Origin: Bacteroidales bacterium | Lineage (GTDB): Bacteria > Bacteroidota > Bacteroidia > Bacteroidales > JAADGE01 | NCBI GenBank assembly: GCA_029934265.1 | Contig: JAOZMN010000060.1 | Location: 1 to 11,574 of the forward strand | Direction: 5' to 3' | Length of the DNA stretch: 11,574 nucleotides | Shown here: in pieces, positions 1-6,929 of the stretch | Position numbering within the stretch: position 1 is the first letter of the stretch | How the letters are laid out: each line of letters begins with the position of its first letter | Notes under the pieces: model-generated | Database searches by the model: none | What the model was told of the DNA's origin: nothing | The model's input: the letters and a program-made list of their open reading frames with translations, nothing else | Program-made: the position numbers and the translations under genes

Positions 1-44
1 TTAAGTGTTAAATTTTAAAAAAGTACTTTTTTTAAATCTACAAC

Positions 45-75
45 TTGACATACACTTGTAAATGTATTAAATTTG
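45..75 (+). promoter_or_regulatory. Bacteroidota-type promoter of the left surface-protein gene
   Basis: TTG at 45-47 is followed by a 20-bp spacer and TAAATTTG at 68-75, which fits the Bacteroidota sigma-ABfr consensus (TTG, 19-21 bp, TAnnTTTG). The same layout with the same -7 sequence lies before the related gene at 9567. Transcription would start about 35 nt before the ATG at 118. Confidence 0.6.
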
Positions 76-117
76 TAAGAAATATTATATATAATATAAC
101 TGCCTAATACCAAAATC

Positions 118-660
118 ATGAAAAACAAACTTATTAAAATCATACTTATTGTACTTTTATTTACCTCAAGTGCAATATTCGGACAATCTCCAATAAACGA
201 ACATTTCAGTACTACACTTCCTTTGGGCTGGAGCAATACCATAATACAAGGAGGAACTGATTGGACATTCAGCTCCTCTCCTAATTTCAGTAGTACAAGT
301 GGAAGTGAATATGCTGTTTTCAATGATTTTATTCTCGGAGCAGGCGTAACTCCAAATAAAGCCAAACTTGAAACTTATTCTTTCGACTGTACAGGACGGA
401 CTTCTGTACATCTTCGTTTTGCTCAATACTGGGAAGCTGTTGAAGATACTTACGGATATGTAGAACTTAGCACCGACGGAGGCGGAACTTGGGCTGAAAT
501 TTTAACCGACTCAATTACTGCAGGTAGCTTAGCAACTCCTGATTTTAAGGATATTGATATTACTGCACAATGCTTAAATAAAACAGATGTAAAAATAAGA
601 TTCAGATATACAGACGGAAACGTTTTCGGTAAATATTGGTATCGCCGGGCATTAAAATAG
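118..660 (+). pseudogene. 5' fragment of a secreted jelly-roll (choice-of-anchor J-like) surface protein, truncated
   Basis: The 180-residue frame begins with a signal peptide (residues 1-23: Lys-rich start, hydrophobic core, ending IFGQ). A jelly-roll adhesion domain follows, with NEHFSTTLPLGWSN, the conserved CTGRTSV segment and STDGGGTW. It is clearly paralogous to the genes at 1414(-) and 9567(+). The match to the paralogs stops after FGKYWY (residue 175, base 642), where they continue with the last strand of the domain (IDDVIVY) and then a CARDB-like domain. The final five residues (RRALK) are read from the antisense strand of the neighbouring gene. The product would therefore lack the end of its first domain and everything after it, including any C-terminal type IX sorting signal. 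The family role is probably surface adhesion or glycan binding; the fragment is probably non-functional. The 5' end and promoter are intact. Confidence 0.75.
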
Positions 661-1414
661 GAACGTAAGTTGTTGTTATTGTTTGTGATATGCCATTTGC
701 AAGTCCTGTAATTATATCTACACTAACAGGAAAATTACTAATATTGTTAATTCCTCTGTTAATTACCTTTACAGTAACAAGTTCTGCATTTGTATAGTTT
801 GTTGCACAACCAAGGTAGTCAGGTGTTACAAATTGATACATATCAAGTCCGGGGTCGGTGTAAATCAGCACATTATCAATATTCCAACTTTTACCGGCTG
901 TACTTCCTTCATTTACAAATCTGAAACGTACTCTTGCGGAGGGCATATTTGCTACTATTGCTGTAATATCCAAAGTTGTAACCATTGGCACGGCATAAGT
1001 TCCAATATCTCCGGAACCGTCATCAACATCGCTATATGCCTGAACCCAAGTTGCTCCGTTGTCCGGACTGACTTCTACATAACAATGAATAAGCTCTACA
1101 TCGTCCCAGTAATGCTCAAATTTCACTTTTACGGAAGTTCGCCCTGTACAGTTTAATACAGGGGTCATAAGATAGGCATTATTTATAGTTGAGGCTTGTG
1201 TATCAAGGAATTTAGCATAATTCCCACCACTGGTAGTAGTGAAAACCGGCACATTAGTAAACGACCAACTGACACCGCCTGATATTATACTATTCGACCA
1301 ACCTGAAGGTGTTGAGCTACCGTTAAATGTTTCGTTTATAAGTATTTGTCCGAAAGCTGAACTTGATGTGTATAAAAAAACTAAAAGTAAAATTTTTTGT
1401 AGATATGTTTTCAT
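602..1414 (-). pseudogene. 5' fragment of a second secreted jelly-roll/CARDB surface protein, truncated
   Basis: The 270-residue frame starts with a signal peptide (residues 1-23, ending AFGQ), then a jelly-roll domain (about 24-186, with CTGRTSVKVKFEHYWDD and AGKSWNIDNVLIY). A CARDB/Ig-like domain begins near residue 190 (TPDYLGCATNYTNAELVTV). It is the closest relative in the window of the protein at 9567, matching it through domain order and many motifs. Similarity ends at about residue 262 (base 629) inside the CARDB domain. The last eight residues (RKRFRLYI) come from reading the opposite gene backwards. The rest of the gene is missing here. It overlaps the + strand fragment by 59 bases, tail to tail. 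The ATG at 1414 is supported by the signal peptide directly after it and by a leader element at the same distance as in the 9567 gene. Confidence 0.75.
629..642. other. Inverted junction between two paralogous genes with 14-nt microhomology
   Basis: The segment GTAAATATTGGTAT fits the + strand gene as (G)KYWY in the jelly-roll domain. Its complement ATACCAATATTTAC fits the - strand gene as TNIY in the CARDB domain. To the left only the + gene matches its paralogs, and to the right only the - gene does. The shared bases are therefore the crossover of an inversion or of a fold-back artefact. The exact extent of shared bases is inferred, because the parental sequences are not in the window. Confidence 0.6.
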
Positions 1415-1453
1415 GTCGAAAATATAAAATTAGATATGCTAATTGTCGTTTAA

Positions 1454-1482
1454 TAAGACTTCAAATACCAAAATAAAGTTGC
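1454..1482 (-). promoter_or_regulatory. Conserved 5' leader element (copy 1)
   Basis: Read on the - strand, this 29-nt stretch begins GCAACTTTATT and ends TTTGAAGTCTTA. It matches the stretch at 9499-9527 at 22 of 29 positions without gaps. In both cases exactly 39 nt separate it from the ATG. It may be a regulatory leader, or simply sequence retained since gene duplication. Confidence 0.45.
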
Positions 1483-1514
1483 ATGGTAAAAAAAACATAT
1501 TTTACGAAAATAAA

Positions 1515-1540
1515 CAAATTTCCGGCAAAAAACAAATTTA
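1515..1540 (-). promoter_or_regulatory. Probable promoter region of the left - strand paralog
   Basis: Two candidate -7 boxes are visible on the - strand. TAAATTTG (1540-1533) is a perfect match but lacks a clear TTG 20 bp upstream. GAAATTTG (1522-1515) has one mismatch but lies 32 nt before the leader element, nearly the 31 nt seen at the 9567 gene. The sequence does not decide between them. Confidence 0.3.
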
Positions 1541-1657
1541 TTGTTACAATAACATAGTGTCATTTCTTAAAAATAGACTTATTTATTTCAAACACTATAT
1601 TTATTATTACTTGTAAATAAATGAATTGGCTTTTTATTTATTTCCTTTATAAAAAAT

Positions 1658-1695
1658 AAAAACACTCTTACAAAATGAAATGTAAGAGTGTTTTT
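1658..1695. terminator. Bidirectional intrinsic terminator
   Basis: AAAAACACTCTTACA (1658-1672) and TGTAAGAGTGTTTTT (1681-1695) form a perfect 15-bp stem with an 8-nt loop. T-rich sequence follows on both strands. It lies downstream of the - strand gatE gene (stop at 1908) and before the promoter of the - strand surface-protein gene, so it would insulate the two. Confidence 0.85.
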
Positions 1696-1907
1696 GTTTT
1701 TTATAAATTTGTTTTATTTTATAAATATATTTTCTTCAGAAACGTTATTTTAAGTAATTAATTTAACTGTGTCATTTAGTTTTTTTACCAATTTATAAAG
1801 CTCTTGTTTTTAGCTTTCACTTTTATTGGTTGTTTTAATTCTGAACCTCCCCCGTTCAACTGATATAAAACCATTTCTTATTTAAGTAGATTGTTTTAAA
1901 TTTGTTA
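1696..1907. other. Gene-free AT-rich spacer downstream of gatE
   Basis: The gap between the starts of the surface-protein fragment and the gatE stop (1415-1907, about 490 bp) holds the leader element, candidate promoter and terminator listed separately. In the remainder (1696-1907) I see no coding frame, hairpin or RNA gene, only AT-rich sequence with one C-run (CCTCCCCCG near 1846-1854). Confidence 0.5.
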
Positions 1908-3881
1908 TCACTTAATTTTCTTCTCTATTTCTTTTCTTAACGATGACATTTTAACGTTTCCTCTTGCTTGTTTGAGTACTTGTCCCATTAGCCAATTTAT
2001 GTCGGCGTTTTCATCTTTTGAAGTGTTAATTTCTTTAAATTTTTCGTTAAGAAAATCTATCGGAGCTACAACTTCTTGTAAATTTCGTTTTCGATAATTA
2101 ATATCCTCAAGAACTGTACTAAACTGTATTTCGGGGTGGTTGTAAATATCGGAAATCATAAATTTTGCTATGTCGGCATCTAAATTATTTTCTTTTATAT
2201 ACTGAAATAATCCATATATTTTATTGTAAGTAAATTTAATGTGATGCGGTTTTTTCCCTTCGATATTTTTGAAAGTCTGCCCTATAAAACAGCCCAAAAA
2301 TTTGGGACTGAAACCAAAATCTTTATTGATACGTTCAATTAAAGGTATCATATTTTTACTAAGCAGATATTTGTGAGTATCTTCCGGAATACCCCATTTT
2401 TTCATCTGTTTGAAGCGTTCGGAAATTGCAATCGGTAAGTTTTTATTTAAACTGTCGATATAATTGTTTGCAAGTGGTATAGGTGCAGAATCGGTATCGG
2501 GATACATTCTGTCGCTTCCGGGAAGTACTCGCTCGAAAATTGTAGTTCCGTCGGCAAAAGATTTTCTGGTTTCTTCCGGCACACCGTCGAAACACATTAA
2601 AATTCGTTCTTCAATAGTTTCAAGAGCTGTCGGAATGTCCGCTTTGGGTCCCCAAAGCATAATCTGAGCATCTTCTTTATCGGCTTTTAAAAAAGTGCTG
2701 ATTTTATTGAGTTCCGAAGTACTTAAAATAGGTTTTAAATCTTCGGAATGAGTCATATTGGGCTTTTCAATACAGGCAATAACTTTCAAACGATTTATAA
2801 TTTCATCGGCAAATATTACACCCGGTTGTGTAAAGTGCGACAAAATTCCTTTAAATCCGGTAAGATTTATTGCTATAACTTTAAATCCTTTTTTCAATTT
2901 TTCATTAATCGGTTTACTAATTAAATCAGTCTGCGAAAAATCTATTTCTTTATGAATTATTTTAAAACCGGACTTCTTTAAGCCTTTTTTTTCGATTATT
3001 TTTTTGATATTGAGTAAAGCATACTGTCGGAATGCCTCGTTGTGAGAAAGTAAAGGTATCCACTTATTGTGTGCAACGCCTTTTATTTCCACGCGTGAAC
3101 CTCCTTTGCAACTTACGTTTACATCTTCTCGTCCTGCTCCTATTCCGGTTCGGACTTTTCCCGTACTTCTGTTCAAGAAACGTATGTATTCAGCAGCTTC
3201 GACGAGTTCTTCGGGAGTTTCCATGTCGGGATATGTAACTGTCTCGATAAGAGGCATTCCGAGCCGGTCTGTTTTGTAAATTCGTGTATGCCCGATGTCG
3301 GATATTTCACGGCAAGAATCTTCTTCTATACTTAACTGTATCAATCGTACTTTTTTATTTTTAAGCTGAATTTCACCCTCTACGCCAAGAATTGCAGTCC
3401 GTTGAAATCCGGTAGGGATACTGCCGTCAAGATATTGTTTTCTGGTAATATGAACTTCGCCTACAATATTCAAATTCGAGAGCAAAGAAATTTCCAAAGC
3501 ATTTTCAAGTGCTTCTTTATCTATCGGAAACGGTGGTGTATCATCAACTTCGTAAGTACAGGCAGTTTCATTGTTTAGTCTGTAAATAATTTCTTTTCGG
3601 GTACGAAATTCCATTAATGCAGTTCCGTCGTATTCGCCTAATTCACTGAGTGTTGGTCGCATGTGCCTGACAACTTCAGCATTATAATCGTCATTACCAT
3701 GGAAAATACCGGCCGGACAGCGACAAAATAATTTACTTTTAGTTTTAAGCTGTTGGTGAACTTCCAATCCGGATTTAAAACCTATTCTTTTATAGTCTTT
3801 TACTGTTGCTTTTTTTCTTTCGACAAAGCCTATGGCTTTCATTGTTGCTTTATAATTCTGTTTTGGGCTGAAATTACTCAT
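1908..3881 (-). CDS. gatE: Glu-tRNA(Gln) amidotransferase subunit E (archaeal-type GatE)
   Basis: GatE is the kinase-like subunit that, with GatD (an asparaginase-like glutaminase), converts Glu-tRNA(Gln) to Gln-tRNA(Gln) in the cytoplasm. The 657-residue protein has the GatB/GatE core: GLEVHQQL (38-45), LFCRCP (51-56), TGIGAGREDVNVSCKGG (245-261) and RVEIKGV (263-269). An inserted GAD-type domain (about 305-425) distinguishes GatE from GatB. GVPEETRKSFADGTTIFERV (433-452), LPGSDRMYPDTDSAP (453-467) and a C-terminal YqeY-like helical tail (about 600-657) complete it. The length suits GatE (around 620-650) and is too long for GatB (around 480). No GatD lies in the window. The start at 3881 gives an N-terminal extension before the core; Met14 is an alternative. 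The stop is TGA. It follows the polyprenyl synthase gene by 85 bp on the same strand and ends before the terminator at 1658-1695. Confidence 0.85.
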   Translation of the reverse strand: MSNFSPKQNYKATMKAIGFVERKKATVKDYKRIGFKSGLEVHQQLKTKSKLFCRCPAGIFHGNDDYNAEVVRHMRPTLSELGEYDGTALMEFRTRKEIIYRLNNETACTYEVDDTPPFPIDKEALENALEISLLSNLNIVGEVHITRKQYLDGSIPTGFQRTAILGVEGEIQLKNKKVRLIQLSIEEDSCREISDIGHTRIYKTDRLGMPLIETVTYPDMETPEELVEAAEYIRFLNRSTGKVRTGIGAGREDVNVSCKGGSRVEIKGVAHNKWIPLLSHNEAFRQYALLNIKKIIEKKGLKKSGFKIIHKEIDFSQTDLISKPINEKLKKGFKVIAINLTGFKGILSHFTQPGVIFADEIINRLKVIACIEKPNMTHSEDLKPILSTSELNKISTFLKADKEDAQIMLWGPKADIPTALETIEERILMCFDGVPEETRKSFADGTTIFERVLPGSDRMYPDTDSAPIPLANNYIDSLNKNLPIAISERFKQMKKWGIPEDTHKYLLSKNMIPLIERINKDFGFSPKFLGCFIGQTFKNIEGKKPHHIKFTYNKIYGLFQYIKENNLDADIAKFMISDIYNHPEIQFSTVLEDINYRKRNLQEVVAPIDFLNEKFKEINTSKDENADINWLMGQVLKQARGNVKMSSLRKEIEKKIK

Positions 3882-3890
3882 ATATGATTT

Positions 3891-3924
3891 AATTTGTGAA
3901 GTTTTTAAATTGTGAATTTGTGAA
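3891..3924. repeat. Short near-tandem repeats of AATTTGTGAA upstream of gatE
   Basis: AATTTGTGAA occurs at 3891-3900 and 3915-3924, with a variant (AAATTGTGAA) overlapping at 3907-3916. They sit within 45 bp upstream of the gatE start codon. No function can be assigned, and AT-rich low complexity could explain them. Confidence 0.3.
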
Positions 3925-3953
3925 AAATTTAAACTTTGTACAAAAATAATAAG

Positions 3954-3974
3954 CAGGTCAAAGACCTTATTTTG
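3954..3974 (-). repeat. Gene-end palindromic element (copy 1)
   Basis: On the - strand this reads TAAGGTCTTTGACCTG at its core, a perfect 5-bp stem (AGGTC/GACCT) with a 3-nt loop. It includes the TAA stop of the polyprenyl synthase gene. The full 21 nt match the element at 7911-7931 at 19 positions without gaps. It is too short a stem, with no U-tract, to be a convincing terminator. Confidence 0.55.
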
Positions 3975-4935
3975 TTCTTACTGTTATGTAATTAACTAAT
4001 TCGTTTAAAGATGTTTTTGCCGGATTATCCGGAAAGGTATTTAAAATATCAAGAGCTTTTTGTTTGTATTCTGTCATTTTTTTTTCGGCGTAAGCAATTC
4101 CTCCTTTTTCTTTTACAAAATTCAAAACATCGGAAAAATAAGTTTTTTTTTGCTTGCTGATAATCTTTATTATTCTTCTTTTCTCTTTCTTATTACAATT
4201 TGAAAGTGCATAAATAAGAGGAAGAGTCATTTTTTTTTCTTGAATATCATTTCCTGAAGGTTTCCCGGTAAGGTTTCGTTTTTGGTAATCGAACAAATCA
4301 TCTTTAATCTGAAAAACAATACCTGTGTATTTTCCGAATAACTTTAATTTGTTTACCGTTTCTTTGTCGGCTCCGGCAGAAGCAGCACCACTTCCGGCAC
4401 AAGATTCAAAAAGAGTTGCTGTTTTTTTGTATATTATATCGAAATAAATTTCTTCGGTAATATCGAGTTTTCGGGCTTTCTCTATCTGTAAAAGTTCGCC
4501 TTCCGCCATTTCTTTTACGGCTTGCGAAACTATTTTTAATAATTCAAATTCGTTATTTTCAATAGCGAGCAATAAGCCTTTGGAAAGCAAATAATCGCCG
4601 ATAAGTACGGCAATTTTCGATTTCCAAATTGCTTTTATGGAAAAAAAACCTCTGCGAATATCGGAATTATCGACAACATCGTCGTGGATTAAAGTTGCGG
4701 TATGTAAAAGTTCGACAAGAGCAGCTGCTGTATAAGTACTTTTGCTTATTCCACCGGTCAAATCGGCACAAAGAAAAACAAGCATAGGACGCATTTGTTT
4801 TCCTTTGCTTTTTAATACATAGTTTGTAATAATATTCAATAAAGCAACTTTGCTTTTTAAAGCGTTCTTAAAATAGCTCTGAAACTCGTTGAGTTCCTCA
4901 GATACAGGTGCCTTAATTTTTTTAATTCCCGACAT
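3967..4935 (-). CDS. Long-chain polyprenyl diphosphate synthase
   Basis: This trans-isoprenyl diphosphate synthase adds isopentenyl diphosphate units to an allylic primer. In Bacteroidota the usual product role is the side chain of menaquinone. The 322-residue protein shows GKQMRP (45-50), the first Asp-rich motif HDDVVDNSDIRRG (84-96, DDVVD at 85-89), GDYLLSKG (113-120) and the second Asp-rich motif QIKDDLFDYQ (209-218), then GKPSGNDIQEKKMTLPL. All catalytic Asp residues are present. The residue five before the first motif is Ala80, as in long-chain (IspB/HepT-like) enzymes, which suggests a C35-C45 product; exact chain length cannot be read. It lies 28 bp downstream of the beta-barrel gene on the same strand. 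A -7-like box 5 nt before the ATG hints at its own nearly leaderless promoter. Candidate symbols are ispB or hepT-like. Confidence 0.9.
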   Translation of the reverse strand: MSGIKKIKAPVSEELNEFQSYFKNALKSKVALLNIITNYVLKSKGKQMRPMLVFLCADLTGGISKSTYTAAALVELLHTATLIHDDVVDNSDIRRGFFSIKAIWKSKIAVLIGDYLLSKGLLLAIENNEFELLKIVSQAVKEMAEGELLQIEKARKLDITEEIYFDIIYKKTATLFESCAGSGAASAGADKETVNKLKLFGKYTGIVFQIKDDLFDYQKRNLTGKPSGNDIQEKKMTLPLIYALSNCNKKEKRRIIKIISKQKKTYFSDVLNFVKEKGGIAYAEKKMTEYKQKALDILNTFPDNPAKTSLNELVNYITVRTK

Positions 4936-4940
4936 GGGTG

Positions 4941-4972
4941 CAAATTTAATAAATAAAGTCGGTTTATTGAAA
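4941..4972 (-). promoter_or_regulatory. Possible near-leaderless promoter for the polyprenyl synthase gene
   Basis: On the - strand TAAATTTG (4948-4941) is a perfect -7 box. TTTC (4972-4969) stands 20 bp upstream, one mismatch from the -33 TTTG. Only 5 nt separate the -7 box from the ATG at 4935, so transcription would begin at or very near the start codon. A chance match in AT-rich DNA is possible. Confidence 0.35.
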
Positions 4973-5719
4973 GAAAACTAAACGACCTTTGCCACATGAG
5001 GCTTTCCCCCAGAATCCAAAAATGTAATCAAGCTCTAATATACCTTGGAATACAAATGGATTTGTTTTTGCCGTTGCAACATAATCAGGGACATTAACGC
5101 CATCGTTCAAAACGTAATAATTTTCGTCTGTAATTAAATCGGAAAAACCGTAAGTTGCTCTGAAACCAAGATTAAAGTTAATTCTTTCGTTTTTGAACAA
5201 AGGTAGTCCTGCTCCGAACAACATTGATGTAATTTTATTTTCATATTGATTTTTCATATCAGTTGTCGGTCTGAAATCATCATCAATGGAATTTTTTTCT
5301 TCCGCTGTTTTAAGCGTACTGAAACGTGGTCCTATTTCGACATACACTCCTTTGAGACTTGTATATCTGAAAAAAGGAGTAATATCCATAGTCTTCAAAC
5401 TTATTGTTTTTGTATAAGATAAGTCTTTGTATTTTATTGAATATTCTTGTCCGAAATGTGTATTCATAAAATCGACTCCGAAACCGATAAAATCTCCGTA
5501 AGTCAGCGTAAGTCTTCCGCCATAGCCAAAACTCGGAGTTATATAATTAAATTCCGCACCGGCATCTTTCATTGCATCGGAATTAATTAATATTGAATTT
5601 CCGCCTCCGCCTTTTACGGCAATACTGAGACATTTAACCGGTGTTGCATTTCTTCCGTGTTGTGCGTATAAACTCGTAGCAAACAAGGATATAAAGATAA
5701 ATAAATAAATTTTTCTCAT
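4964..5719 (-). CDS. Outer-membrane beta-barrel protein (porin family-like)
   Basis: The protein has 251 residues. Residues 1-19 form a signal peptide (MRKIYLFIF then ATSLYA, cleavage before Gln20). The rest alternates hydrophobic and polar residues in short strands with Gly/Tyr/Phe-rich stretches, for example FGYGGRLTLTYGDFIGFGV (64-82), ITPFFRYTSLKGVYVEIGP (113-131) and INFNLGFRATYGFSD (about 175-189). This is the pattern of an 8-10-stranded outer-membrane barrel such as the PorT/OMP_b-brl families. The specific ligand or role is not recognisable. The C-terminus (WGKASCGKGRLVFFQ) extends past the last predicted strand. It is the first gene of the - strand run and is divergent from the mechanosensitive channel gene. 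Confidence 0.7.
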   Translation of the reverse strand: MRKIYLFIFISLFATSLYAQHGRNATPVKCLSIAVKGGGGNSILINSDAMKDAGAEFNYITPSFGYGGRLTLTYGDFIGFGVDFMNTHFGQEYSIKYKDLSYTKTISLKTMDITPFFRYTSLKGVYVEIGPRFSTLKTAEEKNSIDDDFRPTTDMKNQYENKITSMLFGAGLPLFKNERINFNLGFRATYGFSDLITDENYYVLNDGVNVPDYVATAKTNPFVFQGILELDYIFGFWGKASCGKGRLVFFQ

Positions 5720-5778
5720 AATATTATGGTTTTAATTTAAAATTCAGTTTTTAAATTTACTAAAAAAAATTAATTTTG

Positions 5779-5809
5779 CAAATTAACCTGTTTTTTATGT
5801 ATCTTCAAA
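5779..5809 (-). promoter_or_regulatory. Probable promoter of the beta-barrel gene
   Basis: On the - strand TTTG (5809-5806) is followed by a 19-bp spacer and TTAATTTG (5786-5779), one mismatch from the Bacteroidota -7 consensus TAnnTTTG. It lies about 60 bp before the ATG at 5719, in the divergent spacer with the channel gene. No equally good + strand promoter for the channel gene was found there. Confidence 0.4.
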
Positions 5810-5869
5810 AAATATCAACAGGACAACTTTATTCTATTATTAAGATTAATAATTAAAAATAAATTTATT

Positions 5870-6925
5870 ATGACTGAATTTCTTGAAAAAACGTTTTATA
5901 ACAATTCCATTTCCGAGTGGTTAATAGCATTATCAATAATTTCCGGTGCGTATTTTTTGGCAAAACTTGTTTATTTTGTTTTAAACAGAGTAGTGGGGAA
6001 ATTAACAAAAAAAACTAAGACCAAAATTGATGATATAATTATCGACATGGTTGAAGAACCTGTTGTTTTTGCAATGGTAATAACCGGTTTTTGGTATGCT
6101 TCGGAGCAGCTGAACTTAACGGAAGCAGTTGTGGATTTCAGAAGCAAAGTAATGTATATTTTGATAACTTTTAATGTAGCATGGGTTGTTGCAAGGCTTA
6201 TAGATGCTTTAATTGTTGAATATCTAAAACCTATGGTCGATAAATCGGAAGGTGATTTGGACGACCAATTATTGCCGATAATAAGAAAAACCTTAAAAGC
6301 ACTTATTTGGACAATTGCAATAGTTGTCGGTCTGACCAATGCCGGTTATGACGTGGGAGCATTAATTGCAGGACTCGGAATTGGAGGTTTGGCTCTTGCG
6401 ATGGCGGCAAAAGATACTGTTGCAAATTTATTCGGCGGAGTTACAATCTTCACAGATAAACCTTTCAAACTCGGCGACCGTGTAAAAGTAGCCGGATATG
6501 ACGGCAACATCAAAGAAATAGGTATAAGAAGCACCCGACTTGTAACTCTCGAAGGACGAACTGTTACAATTCCGAACTCTACTTTTACCGACGGAGCCAT
6601 CGAAAATGTAAGTTCTGAACCGTCTCGTAAAGTTGTTTCAACTTTTGGAATGACCTATGATACTTCTGCAAAAGACATGGTTAAAGCACAAGAAATTTTG
6701 CGTGAAATAGTAAGCAAAAATAATTCTATTCAAGATAATATTACTATTGCTTTCTCCGGTTTCGGCGATTTTTCGCTTAATATTTTACTTATTTATTATA
6801 TAAAATCCGGCGAAGATAATATGGCGGTTCAAAACGAAGTTAATCTGGAAATTTTAGAAAGTTTCAACAGAGAGAAACTTGAATTTGCATTTCCTACACA
6901 AACAATTATAAATCAACAATCATAA
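5870..6925 (+). CDS. MscS-family small-conductance mechanosensitive ion channel
   Basis: This inner-membrane channel opens under membrane tension and releases solutes during hypo-osmotic shock. The 351-residue protein has about four or five hydrophobic segments: roughly 17-37, 63-80, 93-117, 139-158 and the pore helix 163-190. The pore helix contains GGLALAMAAKDTVANLFGG, matching the Gly/Ala-packed TM3 of MscS. A beta domain follows with KPFKLGDRVKVAGYDGNIKEIGIRSTR (split at about 197-223) and VTIPNSTF (232-239), then the cytoplasmic alpha/beta domain. One or two extra helices before the core and the overall length make it closer to YnaI-sized members than to E. coli MscS (286 residues). The downstream CPBP protease gene starts four bases after its stop, so the two are probably co-transcribed and translationally coupled. 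Confidence 0.92.
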   Translation: MTEFLEKTFYNNSISEWLIALSIISGAYFLAKLVYFVLNRVVGKLTKKTKTKIDDIIIDMVEEPVVFAMVITGFWYASEQLNLTEAVVDFRSKVMYILITFNVAWVVARLIDALIVEYLKPMVDKSEGDLDDQLLPIIRKTLKALIWTIAIVVGLTNAGYDVGALIAGLGIGGLALAMAAKDTVANLFGGVTIFTDKPFKLGDRVKVAGYDGNIKEIGIRSTRLVTLEGRTVTIPNSTFTDGAIENVSSEPSRKVVSTFGMTYDTSAKDMVKAQEILREIVSKNNSIQDNITIAFSGFGDFSLNILLIYYIKSGEDNMAVQNEVNLEILESFNREKLEFAFPTQTIINQQS

Positions 6926-6929
6926 GGTT

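Noticed and set aside
82..97. 16-nt perfect palindrome ATATTATATATAATAT in the leader of the left gene
   Set aside because: It is made only of A and T in an AT-rich spacer, has no counterpart at the paralogs, and is best treated as low complexity.
833..1156. Open + strand frames opposite the - strand surface-protein fragment
   Set aside because: The - strand frame has a signal peptide and paralogous domains. The + frames are Cys/His-rich by-products of the complementary strand.
118..1414. Invertible phase-variation switch operated by a site-specific recombinase
   Set aside because: No recombinase gene and no pair of matched inverted recombination sites flanking a promoter are visible. The 14-nt overlap is at the junction itself, which fits microhomology joining better.
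5720..5869. Promoter for the channel gene (TAAATTTA at 5860-5867)
   Set aside because: It lacks the final G of the -7 box, has no -33 partner at the right spacing, and lies two bases before the ATG.
5971..6600. Long antisense frames within the mechanosensitive channel gene
   Set aside because: They overlap a gene with full-length family motifs, have no own start context, and their sequence resembles no family I recognise.
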